Assembly: GCA_002410065.1 (NCBI GenBank)
Contig: DHQB01000006.1
Span: forward strand, 164,016 to 228,015
Source: Bacteroidales bacterium UBA5349
Lineage (GTDB): Bacteria > Bacteroidota > Bacteroidia > Bacteroidales > Tenuifilaceae
Direction of reading: 5' to 3'
Length of the DNA: 64,000 bases
Below the pieces are notes generated by a model. That model ran no database searches, had not been told where the DNA came from, and saw only the letters and a list, made by a program, of their open reading frames with translations. This document shows, in pieces, positions 51,843 through 60,274 of this stretch; position 1 is the stretch's first letter, and each line of letters starts with the position of its first letter. A program made the position numbers and the translations under genes.

Positions 51843-51878
51843 GGTAAAATATATTCTGAATTAATTAATTCCAATAAT

Positions 51879-53018
51879 TTATCTAAGTAAGGCACCAGAG
51901 ATAACCATACGCTGTACCTCCGATGTTCCTTCGTATATCTCGGTAATCTTGGCATCGCGGAACATACGCTCTACCGGATAATCACGAGTATAACCGTAAC
52001 CACCGTGGAACTGAATAGCCTTATTGGTAACCTCCATAGCTGTTTCGGAAGCATAAAGTTTAGCCATAGCGGCTTCTACTGAGTAGGGTTGGTCTTTATC
52101 TTTTTTGTAAGCAGCCTGATGAACTAATAATCGAGAGGCTACAATGCGAGTTTGTAAATCAGCAAGTTGGAACTGAGTATTTTGGAATGCTGAAATTGGT
52201 CTGCCAAACTGCTTGCGCTCCTTAACATACTTAACAGTTTCATTCATAGCGCCTTGTGCAATACCCAAAGCCTGAGCAGCAATGCCAATACGACCACCAT
52301 CAAGTGTTTTCATGGCCAATGAAAATCCTCTGTTAAGTTTTCCTAGTATGTTCTCTTTGGGAACAATACAGTTCTCCATAATAAGTTCGCATGTTGCTGA
52401 ACCACGGATACCTAATTTTTTTTCCTTTGTACCAACCGAAAAGCCTGGGTAGGTTTTCTCCACAATAAATGCGGTTATTCCCTTTGTGCCAAGCGATTTA
52501 TCTGTCATTGCCAAAATGATGTATAAATCAGCGTGTCCTGAATTAGTGATAAAAATTTTAGTCCCATTAAGAATATAATTGTCTCCACTCTCAACGGCAA
52601 CGGTTTGCTGCGATGAAGCATCCGTTCCGGCATTGGGCTCAGTTAATCCGAATGCGCCAAGCCATTGTCCTGAAGCAAGTTTAGGTAGATATTTCTGTTT
52701 CTGCTCCTTAGTTCCATACTCAAGTAATGGCACAGCACAAAGCGAGGTGTGTGCCGAAACTATTACCCCAGTGGTAGCGCAAGCTGCCGAAAGCTCCTCC
52801 ACAGCCATACTGTAAAGTATATTATTCCCTCCTGCACCACCATACTCTACCGGAATAGGAATTCCCATAATCCCCAAGGGGGCCATTTTCTTTACAGTTT
52901 CGGTTGGGAAACGCTCCTGTTCATCAACTTCTGCAGCAAGGGGTTTAACCTCCTTCTCTGCAAAATCTCTAATCATTTGAAGAAAGAGAGTTTCTGTTTT
53001 TGTTAAGTTAAAATCCAT
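51879..53018 (-). CDS. bcd: Butyryl-CoA dehydrogenase
   Basis: The 379-aa acyl-CoA dehydrogenase contains FGLTEPNAGTDASSQQT (FAD and substrate binding), FQLADLQTRI and the C-terminal EIYEGTSEVQRMVI with the catalytic Glu near residue 363. Length and neighbours (etfBA) mark it as the short-chain enzyme that reduces crotonyl-CoA to butyryl-CoA. It has its own promoter, palindrome and leader hairpin upstream. Confidence 0.94.
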   Translation of the reverse strand: MDFNLTKTETLFLQMIRDFAEKEVKPLAAEVDEQERFPTETVKKMAPLGIMGIPIPVEYGGAGGNNILYSMAVEELSAACATTGVIVSAHTSLCAVPLLEYGTKEQKQKYLPKLASGQWLGAFGLTEPNAGTDASSQQTVAVESGDNYILNGTKIFITNSGHADLYIILAMTDKSLGTKGITAFIVEKTYPGFSVGTKEKKLGIRGSATCELIMENCIVPKENILGKLNRGFSLAMKTLDGGRIGIAAQALGIAQGAMNETVKYVKERKQFGRPISAFQNTQFQLADLQTRIVASRLLVHQAAYKKDKDQPYSVEAAMAKLYASETAMEVTNKAIQFHGGYGYTRDYPVERMFRDAKITEIYEGTSEVQRMVISGALLR

Positions 53019-53049
53019 CTTTGTTATGTTTTAATACAATTTTTGGTAT

Positions 53050-53087
53050 AAAAAAAATCACATCCAAGGAATGACTATCGGATGTGA
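53050..53087 (-). terminator. Hairpin plus T8 in the bcd leader (possible attenuator)
   Basis: TCACATCC (minus strand, 53087-53080) pairs perfectly with GGATGTGA (53065-53058) around a 14-nt loop and is followed by eight Ts. It lies downstream of the predicted bcd start site and upstream of the bcd ATG, so it may be a leader terminator, or it may end read-through from the SDR gene. Confidence 0.6.
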
Positions 53088-53133
53088 ATTTATATGATTC
53101 GATTTCCTTGTTTTGACTTCAGAATTGAGGTCT

Positions 53134-53171
53134 CAAAGGTAAAAAGAGAATTGTTAATAAAATAACAATTC
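53134..53171 (-). promoter_or_regulatory. bcd promoter with overlapping operator palindrome
   Basis: TACCTTTG (53141-53134) exactly fits the -7 consensus. Directly upstream is the perfect inverted repeat GAATTGTTA-N6-TAACAATTC (53148-53171), which would cover the spacer and -33 region, as expected of a repressor such as a TetR-family fatty-acid regulator. No regulator gene is adjacent. Confidence 0.6.
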
Positions 53172-53194
53172 GTGTATGTTAGATAGCAATGTTG

Positions 53195-53938
53195 CTAAAT
53201 AGTCATGCCACCATCAACACTAAGAGTTGTGCCATTGATGTATGCAGCCTCATCGGATGCGAGAAACAGGTAAGCCGATGCAATTTCTTCGGGTTGCCCA
53301 AGTCGCCCGGCGGGCACCTTACTCTTCATTCCATCAATCACATTTTCGGGCATTTTAGCAACCATTTCGGTGGCAATAAAACCAGGGGCAATTGCATTTA
53401 CTGTTATGCCCTTTCGGCCCAACTCACGAGCCCAAGTTTTAGTCATGCCAATTAAACCTGCCTTGGTGGCCACGTAGTTAGTTTGTCCAAAGTTGCCATA
53501 AAGAGCCACAACGGATGATGCATTAACAATTCTACCATAGTTTTTCTCCACCATATACTCCGAAATAATCTTTGTACAGTAAAAAACGCCGGTTAGGTTA
53601 ACATCTATTACCTGTTGCCATAGCTCAGGGGTCATTTTCTTTAGGGAACTATCGCGCGTAATTCCTGCATTATTTATCAGAATATCAATCTTTCCATATT
53701 TTGCGATAACGGCTTTAGCTGCAACTTCAATCTCATCATACTTTGCAGTATTCACCTTTGCAAAAACTACAGTTTTACCCTCTGATGTTAGTTTCTTGGC
53801 AAATTCATTACCTCGAATATCATCCAAATCCCAAATAATGGTAATTGCCCCTTCGGCAGCAAATCTTGCCGCGGTGGCGGCACCAATACCTGCAGCGCCA
53901 CCTGTTATGATGGCTACTTTTTTATCGAGTTTTTTCAT
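53195..53938 (-). CDS. Acetoacetyl-CoA reductase-type SDR (PhaB/FabG family)
   Basis: The 247-aa short-chain dehydrogenase has the NAD(P) motif ITGGAAGIGAATA, NNAGIT, the catalytic NASSVVALYGNFGQTNYVATK (Ser-Tyr-Lys) and the C-terminal YINGTTLSVDGG. Next to thiolase and a MaoC hydratase it is more likely to reduce acetoacetyl-CoA to (R)-3-hydroxybutyryl-CoA than to serve fatty-acid synthesis, but a FabG role cannot be excluded. Confidence 0.85.
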   Translation of the reverse strand: MKKLDKKVAIITGGAAGIGAATAARFAAEGAITIIWDLDDIRGNEFAKKLTSEGKTVVFAKVNTAKYDEIEVAAKAVIAKYGKIDILINNAGITRDSSLKKMTPELWQQVIDVNLTGVFYCTKIISEYMVEKNYGRIVNASSVVALYGNFGQTNYVATKAGLIGMTKTWARELGRKGITVNAIAPGFIATEMVAKMPENVIDGMKSKVPAGRLGQPEEIASAYLFLASDEAAYINGTTLSVDGGMTI

Positions 53939-53974
53939 GAGAAAGTATTTTAGTTAATTTGTTGGTTTAATGGA

Positions 53975-54022
53975 ACACCCATGTGATGCGGTTTGGTTGT
54001 GCAAATTGCATTACATGGGTGT
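53975..54022 (-). repeat. Long intercistronic hairpin between maoC-like and SDR genes
   Basis: Two 15-nt arms (53975-53989 and 54008-54022; ACACCCATGT and ACATGGGTGT cores) pair with one mismatch around an 18-nt loop. There is no T tract on the minus strand. It may stabilise the mRNA or separate the expression of the two genes. Confidence 0.5.
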
Positions 54023-54045
54023 AATAATATTTATTTAGGTTTTTT

Positions 54046-54450
54046 TTAAACAAATTGCTTGTCGTGTTTAAGCTTGGCCGTACCCTTAATACAAGTCGTT
54101 TCATCAGAACTTACAAGCGAGCAATTGATAATACCGATATGTTTCTCAGTATTTACCTCCATCACCTCAAAACGAGCCTCGTATTGGACTTCAACAAATA
54201 CTGGAGCAAAAAACTTCATCTCCTGTGATAGGTAGATGGTTCCTTCTCCTGGAAAAAGGGTGCCAAAAACCATGGAAAAAACTGCTCCAGACAGGAAGCC
54301 ATGTACAATAGGCTTCTTGAAAATAGTTTTGGAGGCGTATTCTTGGTCAAGATGGATTGGGTTGAAATCGCGAGTTACCTCAGCAAATTTCACCACATCG
54401 GCCTGCGTAAACTTTACGCTATGGGTGAAAGTGTCTCCTTGTTTTATCAT
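54046..54450 (-). CDS. MaoC-family (R)-specific enoyl-CoA hydratase
   Basis: The 134-aa hotdog protein has the hydratase-2 motif TRDFNPIHLDQEYAS with D28 and H33 as catalytic residues and FKKPIVHGFLSGA. PhaJ-like MaoC enzymes dehydrate (R)-3-hydroxyacyl-CoA to trans-2-enoyl-CoA. It would form crotonyl-CoA from the SDR product, in place of Crt. The position between thiolase and SDR supports this. Confidence 0.85.
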   Translation of the reverse strand: MIKQGDTFTHSVKFTQADVVKFAEVTRDFNPIHLDQEYASKTIFKKPIVHGFLSGAVFSMVFGTLFPGEGTIYLSQEMKFFAPVFVEVQYEARFEVMEVNTEKHIGIINCSLVSSDETTCIKGTAKLKHDKQFV

Positions 54451-54497
54451 AGTTGAAAATTGCTTTTGTAAGTGTTCTTATTTAGCGTTGAAAGATA

Positions 54498-55703
54498 CTA
54501 TACCCTTTTAAGGATTATGGCTGTTCCCATTCCTCCTCCAATACAGAGCGATGCCATACCAAAGGTTTTGTTGCTTCGTATCATTTCATGTATCAAGCTA
54601 ACGGTTATACGATTACCTGATGCACCAATTGGGTGACCAAGAGCAATTGCTCCTCCGTTAAGGTTGCAATTTTTAGTAAACCAATCGGCTTTAACACCGT
54701 GGTCTTGGCAAAGTTGCTTGATAACTCCAAGTGATTGAGAGGCAAAGGCCTCGTTTAGCTCAAGCACCTCAATATCGGTTAGCTTCATGCCTGCCTTTTT
54801 TAGCGCATTTGCAATGGCCGGAACTGGTCCCATGCCCATTATTGAGGGATCAACACCACCTTGCCCGGTTGCAACAATCTCTGCCAAAGGGGTTAAACCA
54901 TATTTTGCCACCGCTTCTTCAGAAGCAACAAGTACAAATGAGGCGCCATCGTTTATACCTGAAGCATTACCAGCCGTTACAGTTCCATCCTTTTTAAATG
55001 CAGGACGAAGCTTAGCTAGTTTTTCAACATTTGTGCTACGGTTTACAAACTCATCGGTATCAAAAATCACGGTTTCTTTTCTTGAAACCACTTCAACAGG
55101 AACAATTTCTCCTTTAAATCTACCTGCATCAATTGCGGCGGCTGCTTTTTGCTGCGATGCGTATGCAAATGCATCTTGCTCTTCGCGGGTAAGGTTATAT
55201 TTTTCGGCAATATTTTCGGCAGTAATACCCATGTGGTATCCTTCAAAAGCATCGGTTAGGCCATCAGTTACCATGTGGTCGAGGGCAGTAATATTCCCCA
55301 TTTTATATCCGTCACGAACAGACCCGGGCAAAACAAAACCTGCGCCCGACATAGATTCAGTACCCCCAGCTAAGATTAGATTTGCATCTCCTGCCTTAAT
55401 GCTAGAAACTGCATTGATAATGGATTTCATACCACTTCCACAAATCATATTAACTCCGTATGCGGGAACCTCTGCAGGGATACCTCCCTTAATGGCAGCT
55501 TGACGAGCAATTCCCTGCTTTTGGCCGGCCATTAGGATGTTACCAACAATAACCTCATCGAGTTTTGATGGGTCTATCTTGGTTTCGGCAAGAATGTTTT
55601 TTATAACGGTAGCTGCTAAATCGGCTGCAGATACATTAGCAATAGCTCCCAAAAATTTACCAATAGCTGTTCGCTTAGCGGCAACAATATATACTTTACT
55701 CAT
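54498..55703 (-). CDS. Acetyl-CoA acetyltransferase (thiolase)
   Basis: The 401-aa thiolase has the nucleophile C88 (VNMICGSGMKSI), the base His in ALGHPIGASG and the second Cys in LCIGGGMGTA, all in place. It interconverts acetoacetyl-CoA and two acetyl-CoA: degradative for the acetoacetyl-CoA of lysine fermentation, or synthetic for butyrate formation. It starts 4 nt after atoA. Confidence 0.95.
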   Translation of the reverse strand: MSKVYIVAAKRTAIGKFLGAIANVSAADLAATVIKNILAETKIDPSKLDEVIVGNILMAGQKQGIARQAAIKGGIPAEVPAYGVNMICGSGMKSIINAVSSIKAGDANLILAGGTESMSGAGFVLPGSVRDGYKMGNITALDHMVTDGLTDAFEGYHMGITAENIAEKYNLTREEQDAFAYASQQKAAAAIDAGRFKGEIVPVEVVSRKETVIFDTDEFVNRSTNVEKLAKLRPAFKKDGTVTAGNASGINDGASFVLVASEEAVAKYGLTPLAEIVATGQGGVDPSIMGMGPVPAIANALKKAGMKLTDIEVLELNEAFASQSLGVIKQLCQDHGVKADWFTKNCNLNGGAIALGHPIGASGNRITVSLIHEMIRSNKTFGMASLCIGGGMGTAIILKRV

Positions 55704-55707
55704 AGCA

Positions 55708-56367
55708 CTATTTTTTTATGGGTTTAATATCTTTAGAAATAATTAGCTTGGCGTCTGTAGCGGCTTGTACCTCTTCAATAGTAAACGCTGGGTTTATTTC
55801 TTTGAGAACAATGCCATCCGGGGTAATTTCCATAACACCCATTTCAGTAATAATGAGATTCACCTGACCTTCGGCTGTTAATGGAAGATTACATTCTTTC
55901 ATAATTTTATGCGAGCCTTTAGCGGTATGCTCCATGGCAAGTATTACTTTTTTTGCACCTATAAGCAGGTCCATTGCACCGCCCATTCCGGGAGTCAATT
56001 TTCCGGGAATCATCCAGTTAGCAAGATTACCCTTTTCATCAACCTGAAGAGCACCAAGAATAGTTACGTCCACATGCCCACCACGAATAATACCAAATGA
56101 GGTGGCAGTATCAAAACACGATGCCCCTATACCTAATGAAACAAAGCCGCCACCTGCATTCGATAGATTTTTATCTTCAGTGCCTGGTGCGGGGGTTGGG
56201 CCAAGGCCTATCAATCCATTTTCACTTTGCAGAATAACGTTTACTCCTTTGGGAATGTACTCAGGAACAACTGTTGGTAAACCAATACCAAGGTTAACCA
56301 AATCGCCATCTTTTAGTTCTAAAGCCGCTCTTCGGGCAATAGTTTCACGTATCTGTTGCTTATCCAT
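55708..56367 (-). CDS. atoA: CoA-transferase beta subunit (butyryl-CoA:acetoacetate type)
   Basis: The 219-aa protein is the beta subunit of class I CoA-transferases, with the catalytic Glu (E49) in SENGLIGLGP and GGHVDVTILGALQVD. It forms the active enzyme with AtoD, encoded at 49156, an unusual separation. It is the first gene of the thiolase-MaoC-SDR group. Confidence 0.92.
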   Translation of the reverse strand: MDKQQIRETIARRAALELKDGDLVNLGIGLPTVVPEYIPKGVNVILQSENGLIGLGPTPAPGTEDKNLSNAGGGFVSLGIGASCFDTATSFGIIRGGHVDVTILGALQVDEKGNLANWMIPGKLTPGMGGAMDLLIGAKKVILAMEHTAKGSHKIMKECNLPLTAEGQVNLIITEMGVMEITPDGIVLKEINPAFTIEEVQAATDAKLIISKDIKPIKK

Positions 56368-56641
56368 AATAATTTTTGGTTTGCTAAAAGCGTTTGTTAT
56401 ATTAATTTGATGAATTTGCCGACTAAGGTAAGCAAATTATCTGTACAGGAAGATAGAAATTTATAGCCTCTTACCTTTCAATTTGAAATTAGTTCTGTAT
56501 CGAGTAGTATCTAAACAACAAAAAAATATCTCGAAAACAGGGTAATCATAAGAACGTAAATTAATACTTCTCCCTATATAAATCTGGATAATTACAGGGG
56601 ATTAATAAAATGTACTTGAATTAGAATACTTCTGTTTTTAT

Positions 56642-56659
56642 TGTAAACGTAACTTTACA
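56642..56659. promoter_or_regulatory. Crp/Fnr-type palindrome
   Basis: TGTAAA-CGTAAC-TTTACA, a perfect 6-6-6 inverted repeat. Its centre lies about 85 bp upstream of the predicted hcp start and about 280 bp from atoA. It could serve either promoter; redox or nitrosative control by a Crp/Fnr-family regulator is an inference. Confidence 0.45.
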
Positions 56660-56721
56660 GAGTTTGTAAGTCATTAAGTAAAAAGAACTAATCCAGTCTT
56701 GAAAATTATTTTGTTTTAGGC

Positions 56722-56729
56722 TATCTTTG
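56722..56729 (+). promoter_or_regulatory. -7 element of hcp
   Basis: TATCTTTG exactly matches TAnnTTTG, with a TTG -33 element 20 nt upstream. The predicted leader is about 105 nt. Confidence 0.6.
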
Positions 56730-56840
56730 TCGCTTGAATGATAACCCATCACCATGCTCCTATTCATTCTGTATCACCCAGTTTACATCAAAATGTTTAG
56801 GAATATTAACTTTAAATATTAACCCTTAAATAGAGAATAT

Positions 56841-58478
56841 ATGAGTATGTATTGCAACCAATGCCAAGAGACGGCAAAAAACATTGCCTGTACAATTAAT
56901 GGCGTTTGCGGAAAGAAAGAAGTTACAGCTAACCTTCAGGATTTATTGATGTACGCATGTCAGGGCCTTTCCTACGCTACAATTGAAGCAAGAAAAAAAG
57001 GAATTGATACCAATGCTGAGAGTAAGCACATTACCAATTGTCTGTTTATGACAATTACCAATGCAAACTTTGACGATACTACAATTTTAAAAGCGGTAAA
57101 AGATTGCAATACCTACCGTGATGCATTGAAAGGGAAAATTAAGATTACCGAAACCCACGATTCTATTAATTGGAAAGCATCAACTGATGCAGAGTATTAC
57201 GAAAAAGCAAATCATGTAGGCACTCTTACCTACGATAAGAATGAGGATATTCGTTCACTTAAACAATACGTTCTTTTTGGTATAAAAGGGGTTTCTGCAT
57301 ATGCTGAGCATGCTTTTAATTTGGGTTACGAGCAGCAAGATATTTATGATTTTATGGAAGAATCATTGGTTATGATAACAAAACCAATGGATTTGAATGG
57401 GATGCTAGATTGGATAATGAAAACAGGCGAATGTGGTGTTAAGGCAATGGCCATACTCGATAAGGCAAACACCTCAACCTACGGAAACCCTGAGATTTCA
57501 AAAGTTAACATAGGCGTTGGGAAAAACCCAGGAATCCTAATCAGCGGTCACGACCTTAAAGACCTAGAGCAGCTATTAATTCAAACCGAAGGAAAAGGCA
57601 TAGACATTTATACCCACTCCGAAATGCTTCCAGCTCACGCTTATCCAAAGTTGAAAAAATATAAGCATCTTATTGGAAACTATGGAAATGCTTGGCATAG
57701 GCAACTTGAGGAGTTTGAAACATTTAATGGCCCAATTCTCTTCACAACGAACTGCCTTGTTCCACCAAAAAAGACAACTACTTATAACGACAGGGTGTTT
57801 ACTACCAATGCAACCGGAATGCCGGAATGGAAGAGAATTGAAAAGAGATTAGCCAACGGGCATAAAGATTTCTCGGATATTATTGCCATTGCAAAAACAT
57901 GCAAACCACCCACAGCCATTGAAAATGGTGAAATTACAATTGGGTTTGCACACAGCCAAGTATTAGCACTTGCCGATAAAATTCTGGAAGCAGTAGATTC
58001 TGGCGCAATTAAAAGAATGGTTGTGATGTCGGGTTGCGACGCAAGACAGAAAACTCGTGAGTACTACACTGAATTTGCTAAGCAACTACCTAAGGATACC
58101 GTAATTCTTACATCGGGTTGTGCAAAATATCGCTACAATAAGCTTCAACTAGGTGATATTAATGGAATTCCAAGAGTTTTAGATGCAGGACAATGTAACG
58201 ATAGCTACTCGTGGGCACTTGTTGCACTCAAGCTAAAAGAGGTTTTAGGGTTAGATGATATTAATAAGCTACCGATAGTTTTTAACATTGCTTGGTATGA
58301 GCAAAAGGCTATAATTGTTCACCTTGCACTACTTTATTTAGGTATCAAAAACACGCATGTAGGCCCAACCCTACCTGCCTTTATGTCGCCAAACGTTCTT
58401 AAAGTTGTTCAAGAGAAATTTGGTGTACAAACCATTACAACCGTTGATGAGGATATGAAAATTTTTAATCTTAATTAA
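56841..58478 (+). CDS. hcp: Hybrid-cluster protein (hydroxylamine/NO reductase)
   Basis: The 545-aa protein has N-terminal Cys at 5, 8, 17 and 23 (CNQCQE, ACTINGVC), the spacing of the [4Fe-4S] form of Hcp in anaerobes, and hybrid-cluster ligand regions ISGHDLKDLEQLL, NCLVPP, MSGCDARQ and DAGQCNDSYSW. It reduces NO or hydroxylamine in nitrosative stress. It is followed after 13 nt by a BFD-like ferredoxin gene that could be its electron donor. Confidence 0.96.
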   Translation: MSMYCNQCQETAKNIACTINGVCGKKEVTANLQDLLMYACQGLSYATIEARKKGIDTNAESKHITNCLFMTITNANFDDTTILKAVKDCNTYRDALKGKIKITETHDSINWKASTDAEYYEKANHVGTLTYDKNEDIRSLKQYVLFGIKGVSAYAEHAFNLGYEQQDIYDFMEESLVMITKPMDLNGMLDWIMKTGECGVKAMAILDKANTSTYGNPEISKVNIGVGKNPGILISGHDLKDLEQLLIQTEGKGIDIYTHSEMLPAHAYPKLKKYKHLIGNYGNAWHRQLEEFETFNGPILFTTNCLVPPKKTTTYNDRVFTTNATGMPEWKRIEKRLANGHKDFSDIIAIAKTCKPPTAIENGEITIGFAHSQVLALADKILEAVDSGAIKRMVVMSGCDARQKTREYYTEFAKQLPKDTVILTSGCAKYRYNKLQLGDINGIPRVLDAGQCNDSYSWALVALKLKEVLGLDDINKLPIVFNIAWYEQKAIIVHLALLYLGIKNTHVGPTLPAFMSPNVLKVVQEKFGVQTITTVDEDMKIFNLN

Positions 58479-58491
58479 ACCTTAATAAAAA

Positions 58492-58671
58492 ATGGAAAAA
58501 GATATTTTGATTTGCAATTGTAATGAGATTTACAAAAGCGAGATTGTGAAAGCAATCAAAGAAAAAGGATTAAAAACGGTTGAGGAAGTAGGTGATGCAA
58601 CCACTGCAGGAACAATTTGTGGTCAATGTCAGGATGATATACAGGACATACTTGATGAGCTGAACAAATAG
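58492..58671 (+). CDS. BFD-like [2Fe-2S] protein, 59 aa
   Basis: ATG 58492 opens a 59-codon frame (MEKDILICNCNEIYKSE...) with Cys at 8, 10, 43 and 46 (CNC and CGQC), the arrangement of bacterioferritin-associated ferredoxin domains and of the BFD modules in nitrite reductase and HcpR-linked proteins. It lies 13 nt after hcp and before a shared terminator, so it is almost surely cotranscribed and may pass electrons to Hcp. Confidence 0.85.
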   Translation: MEKDILICNCNEIYKSEIVKAIKEKGLKTVEEVGDATTAGTICGQCQDDIQDILDELNK

Positions 58672-58688
58672 TATCAGCGTGTAATTTA

Positions 58689-58779
58689 GTGTATGAAACA
58701 TTTAGCTTTATCCTGTTGCCTTTTGTTAGTTTGGCATACTGTGTAAGCAGGGTTTAAATGTTTCATACACTTTTTTTTT
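58689..58779 (+). terminator. Terminator of the hcp operon
   Basis: A perfect 16-bp stem (58689-58704 with 58755-58770; GTGTATGAAAC and GTTTCATACAC at its base) encloses a 50-nt loop and is followed by nine Ts. The loop is unusually long. Confidence 0.8.
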
Positions 58780-58801
58780 ATGTCAATGAAAGCTTGGGCC
58801 T

Positions 58802-60097
58802 ATGAGAAAAATAGTATTCTTTATTTTGGCGCTTATTATGAGCCATGCCAGCTATCCACAGGAATTTCTGAGTGCCGAAAAATCAGACCCTAAAATTATG
58901 GGGTGGATGAAAGGATTCCCTCCCCATAACGATAGTATAGTTTCTGCAGCAGATGGGAGTTTTTTTAAGTTCCCTGCATTGCGTTATAGCGTATGCCACA
59001 TGAACCAGTTTATGCCAACTACCAGGGTTGAGGGAGCAAAGAATAACCGCTATATCTTTATTTCCGAAATAGATAAAGGCATAGATGAAGTATCGTTTAA
59101 ACCCTGGGGCACAAATAAAACGATGACCTGGAAGGAATCTCTGACTAAAAACTATACCGATGGGATTATCATCCTGCATAAAGGAGTTATAGTGTATGAA
59201 GAATATTTTGGCGAGTTAAATCCTGATGGACTTCACGCTGCCATGTCTGTATGTAAAACCTTTACAGGAACTTTAGGCGCTTTGCTGGTAGCCAATGGAG
59301 TGTTAGATGAGAACAAAACCGCAGGTGAATATGTGCCAGAATTACAAAACTCAGCCTTTGGCAATACCATTGTTCGTCAGATATTGGATATGACAACGGC
59401 CTTGCAATACAGTGAAGATTATGCCAATCCTAATTCAGAAATATGGGCTTTTTCGACAGCCGGAAACCCACTGCCTAAGCCAAAGGGATATGAGGGCCCT
59501 ACCAATTACTATGAGTATTTACAAACGGTGCAAAGCAATGGTATTCATGGCAATGCTTTTGGTTATAAAACAGTTAATACAAATGCCATGGGATGGATTA
59601 TTTCCCGTGTCACGGGTAAGAGCATTCCACAACTGTTGTCTGCTAAAATTAGGCAACCACTCGGCACTCATTTCGATGGTTACTATCAGATAGATGGTGC
59701 GGGGATTGCATTTGCTGGAGGTGGCTTTAGTGCGAACTTAAGGGATATGGCCATGTTTGGTGAAATGATTAGAAATGAAAGGTGATTCAATAATCAGCAA
59801 ATACTCCCTATTTCTGTTGTAAAGGAAATAAAAAAAGGCGGCAACCCAACAGCATTTGAAAAAGCCGGTTACAAAGATTTAAAAGGTTGGTCGTACCGAA
59901 ACATGTGGTGGATTACACATAATAAACATGGAGTTTTTGCAGCCCGTGGGGTACATGGTCAAACGATTTATATAGACCCAAAAGCTGAAATGGTAATCGT
60001 TCGCTTTGCATCTCACCCAATTGCCGGAAATGCTGCCAACGATCCATTCTAAATGCCAGCCTATAATGCCATAGCTGAGTACTTTATGAGCAAATAA
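58802..60097 (+). pseudogene. Class C beta-lactamase-type serine hydrolase, two in-frame stops
   Basis: The first 327 codons give a signal peptide and a serine-hydrolase domain with the nucleophile motif SVCK, YANPNSE and FAGGGFSANLRDMAMFGEMI. A TGA at 59783 interrupts it. The same frame continues without shift (FNNQQILPISVVKEI, GWSYRNMWWITHNKHGVFAARGV, YIDPKAEMVIVRFASHP) until a TAA at 60050, then MPAYNAIAEYFMSK and the natural stop at 60097. The two stops look like single-base changes. The gene is probably inactive; a short N-terminal product remains possible. Confidence 0.85.
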
Positions 60098-60274
60098 ATG
60101 CTCCAAAATCGATAATTGTATTGTAGTCTATTTTTACCCAAGTTACAAAGCTAAGATTTTGATTTGTTACTCTGTTTACTTGGGTGTAGAATAAAATACG
60201 AATCCTTCTTAAATTATCCGAAAGCAAGCAGGGTTTGCCTTTGAAAATCTGTTGTGCTCACCTTTTATCGGCAT

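Larger units (their letters stand above)
56368..56840. other. Divergent intergenic region between atoA and hcp
   Basis: It contains a perfect palindrome TGTAAA-N6-TTTACA (56642-56659) with the spacing of Crp/Fnr-family sites, and an hcp promoter with TTG (56699-56701), a 20-nt spacer and TATCTTTG (56722-56729). The stretch 56400-56640 is AT-rich with no ORF. Confidence 0.55.

Noticed and set aside
54787..55503. Plus-strand ORF of 238 codons opposite thiolase
   Set aside because: It is antisense to a thiolase with all catalytic residues; it is a shadow frame of a codon-biased gene.
59783..59785. TGA in the serine hydrolase as a selenocysteine codon
   Set aside because: A second in-frame stop (TAA at 60050) cannot be recoded that way, the position is not a known redox site, and no SECIS-like hairpin follows directly.
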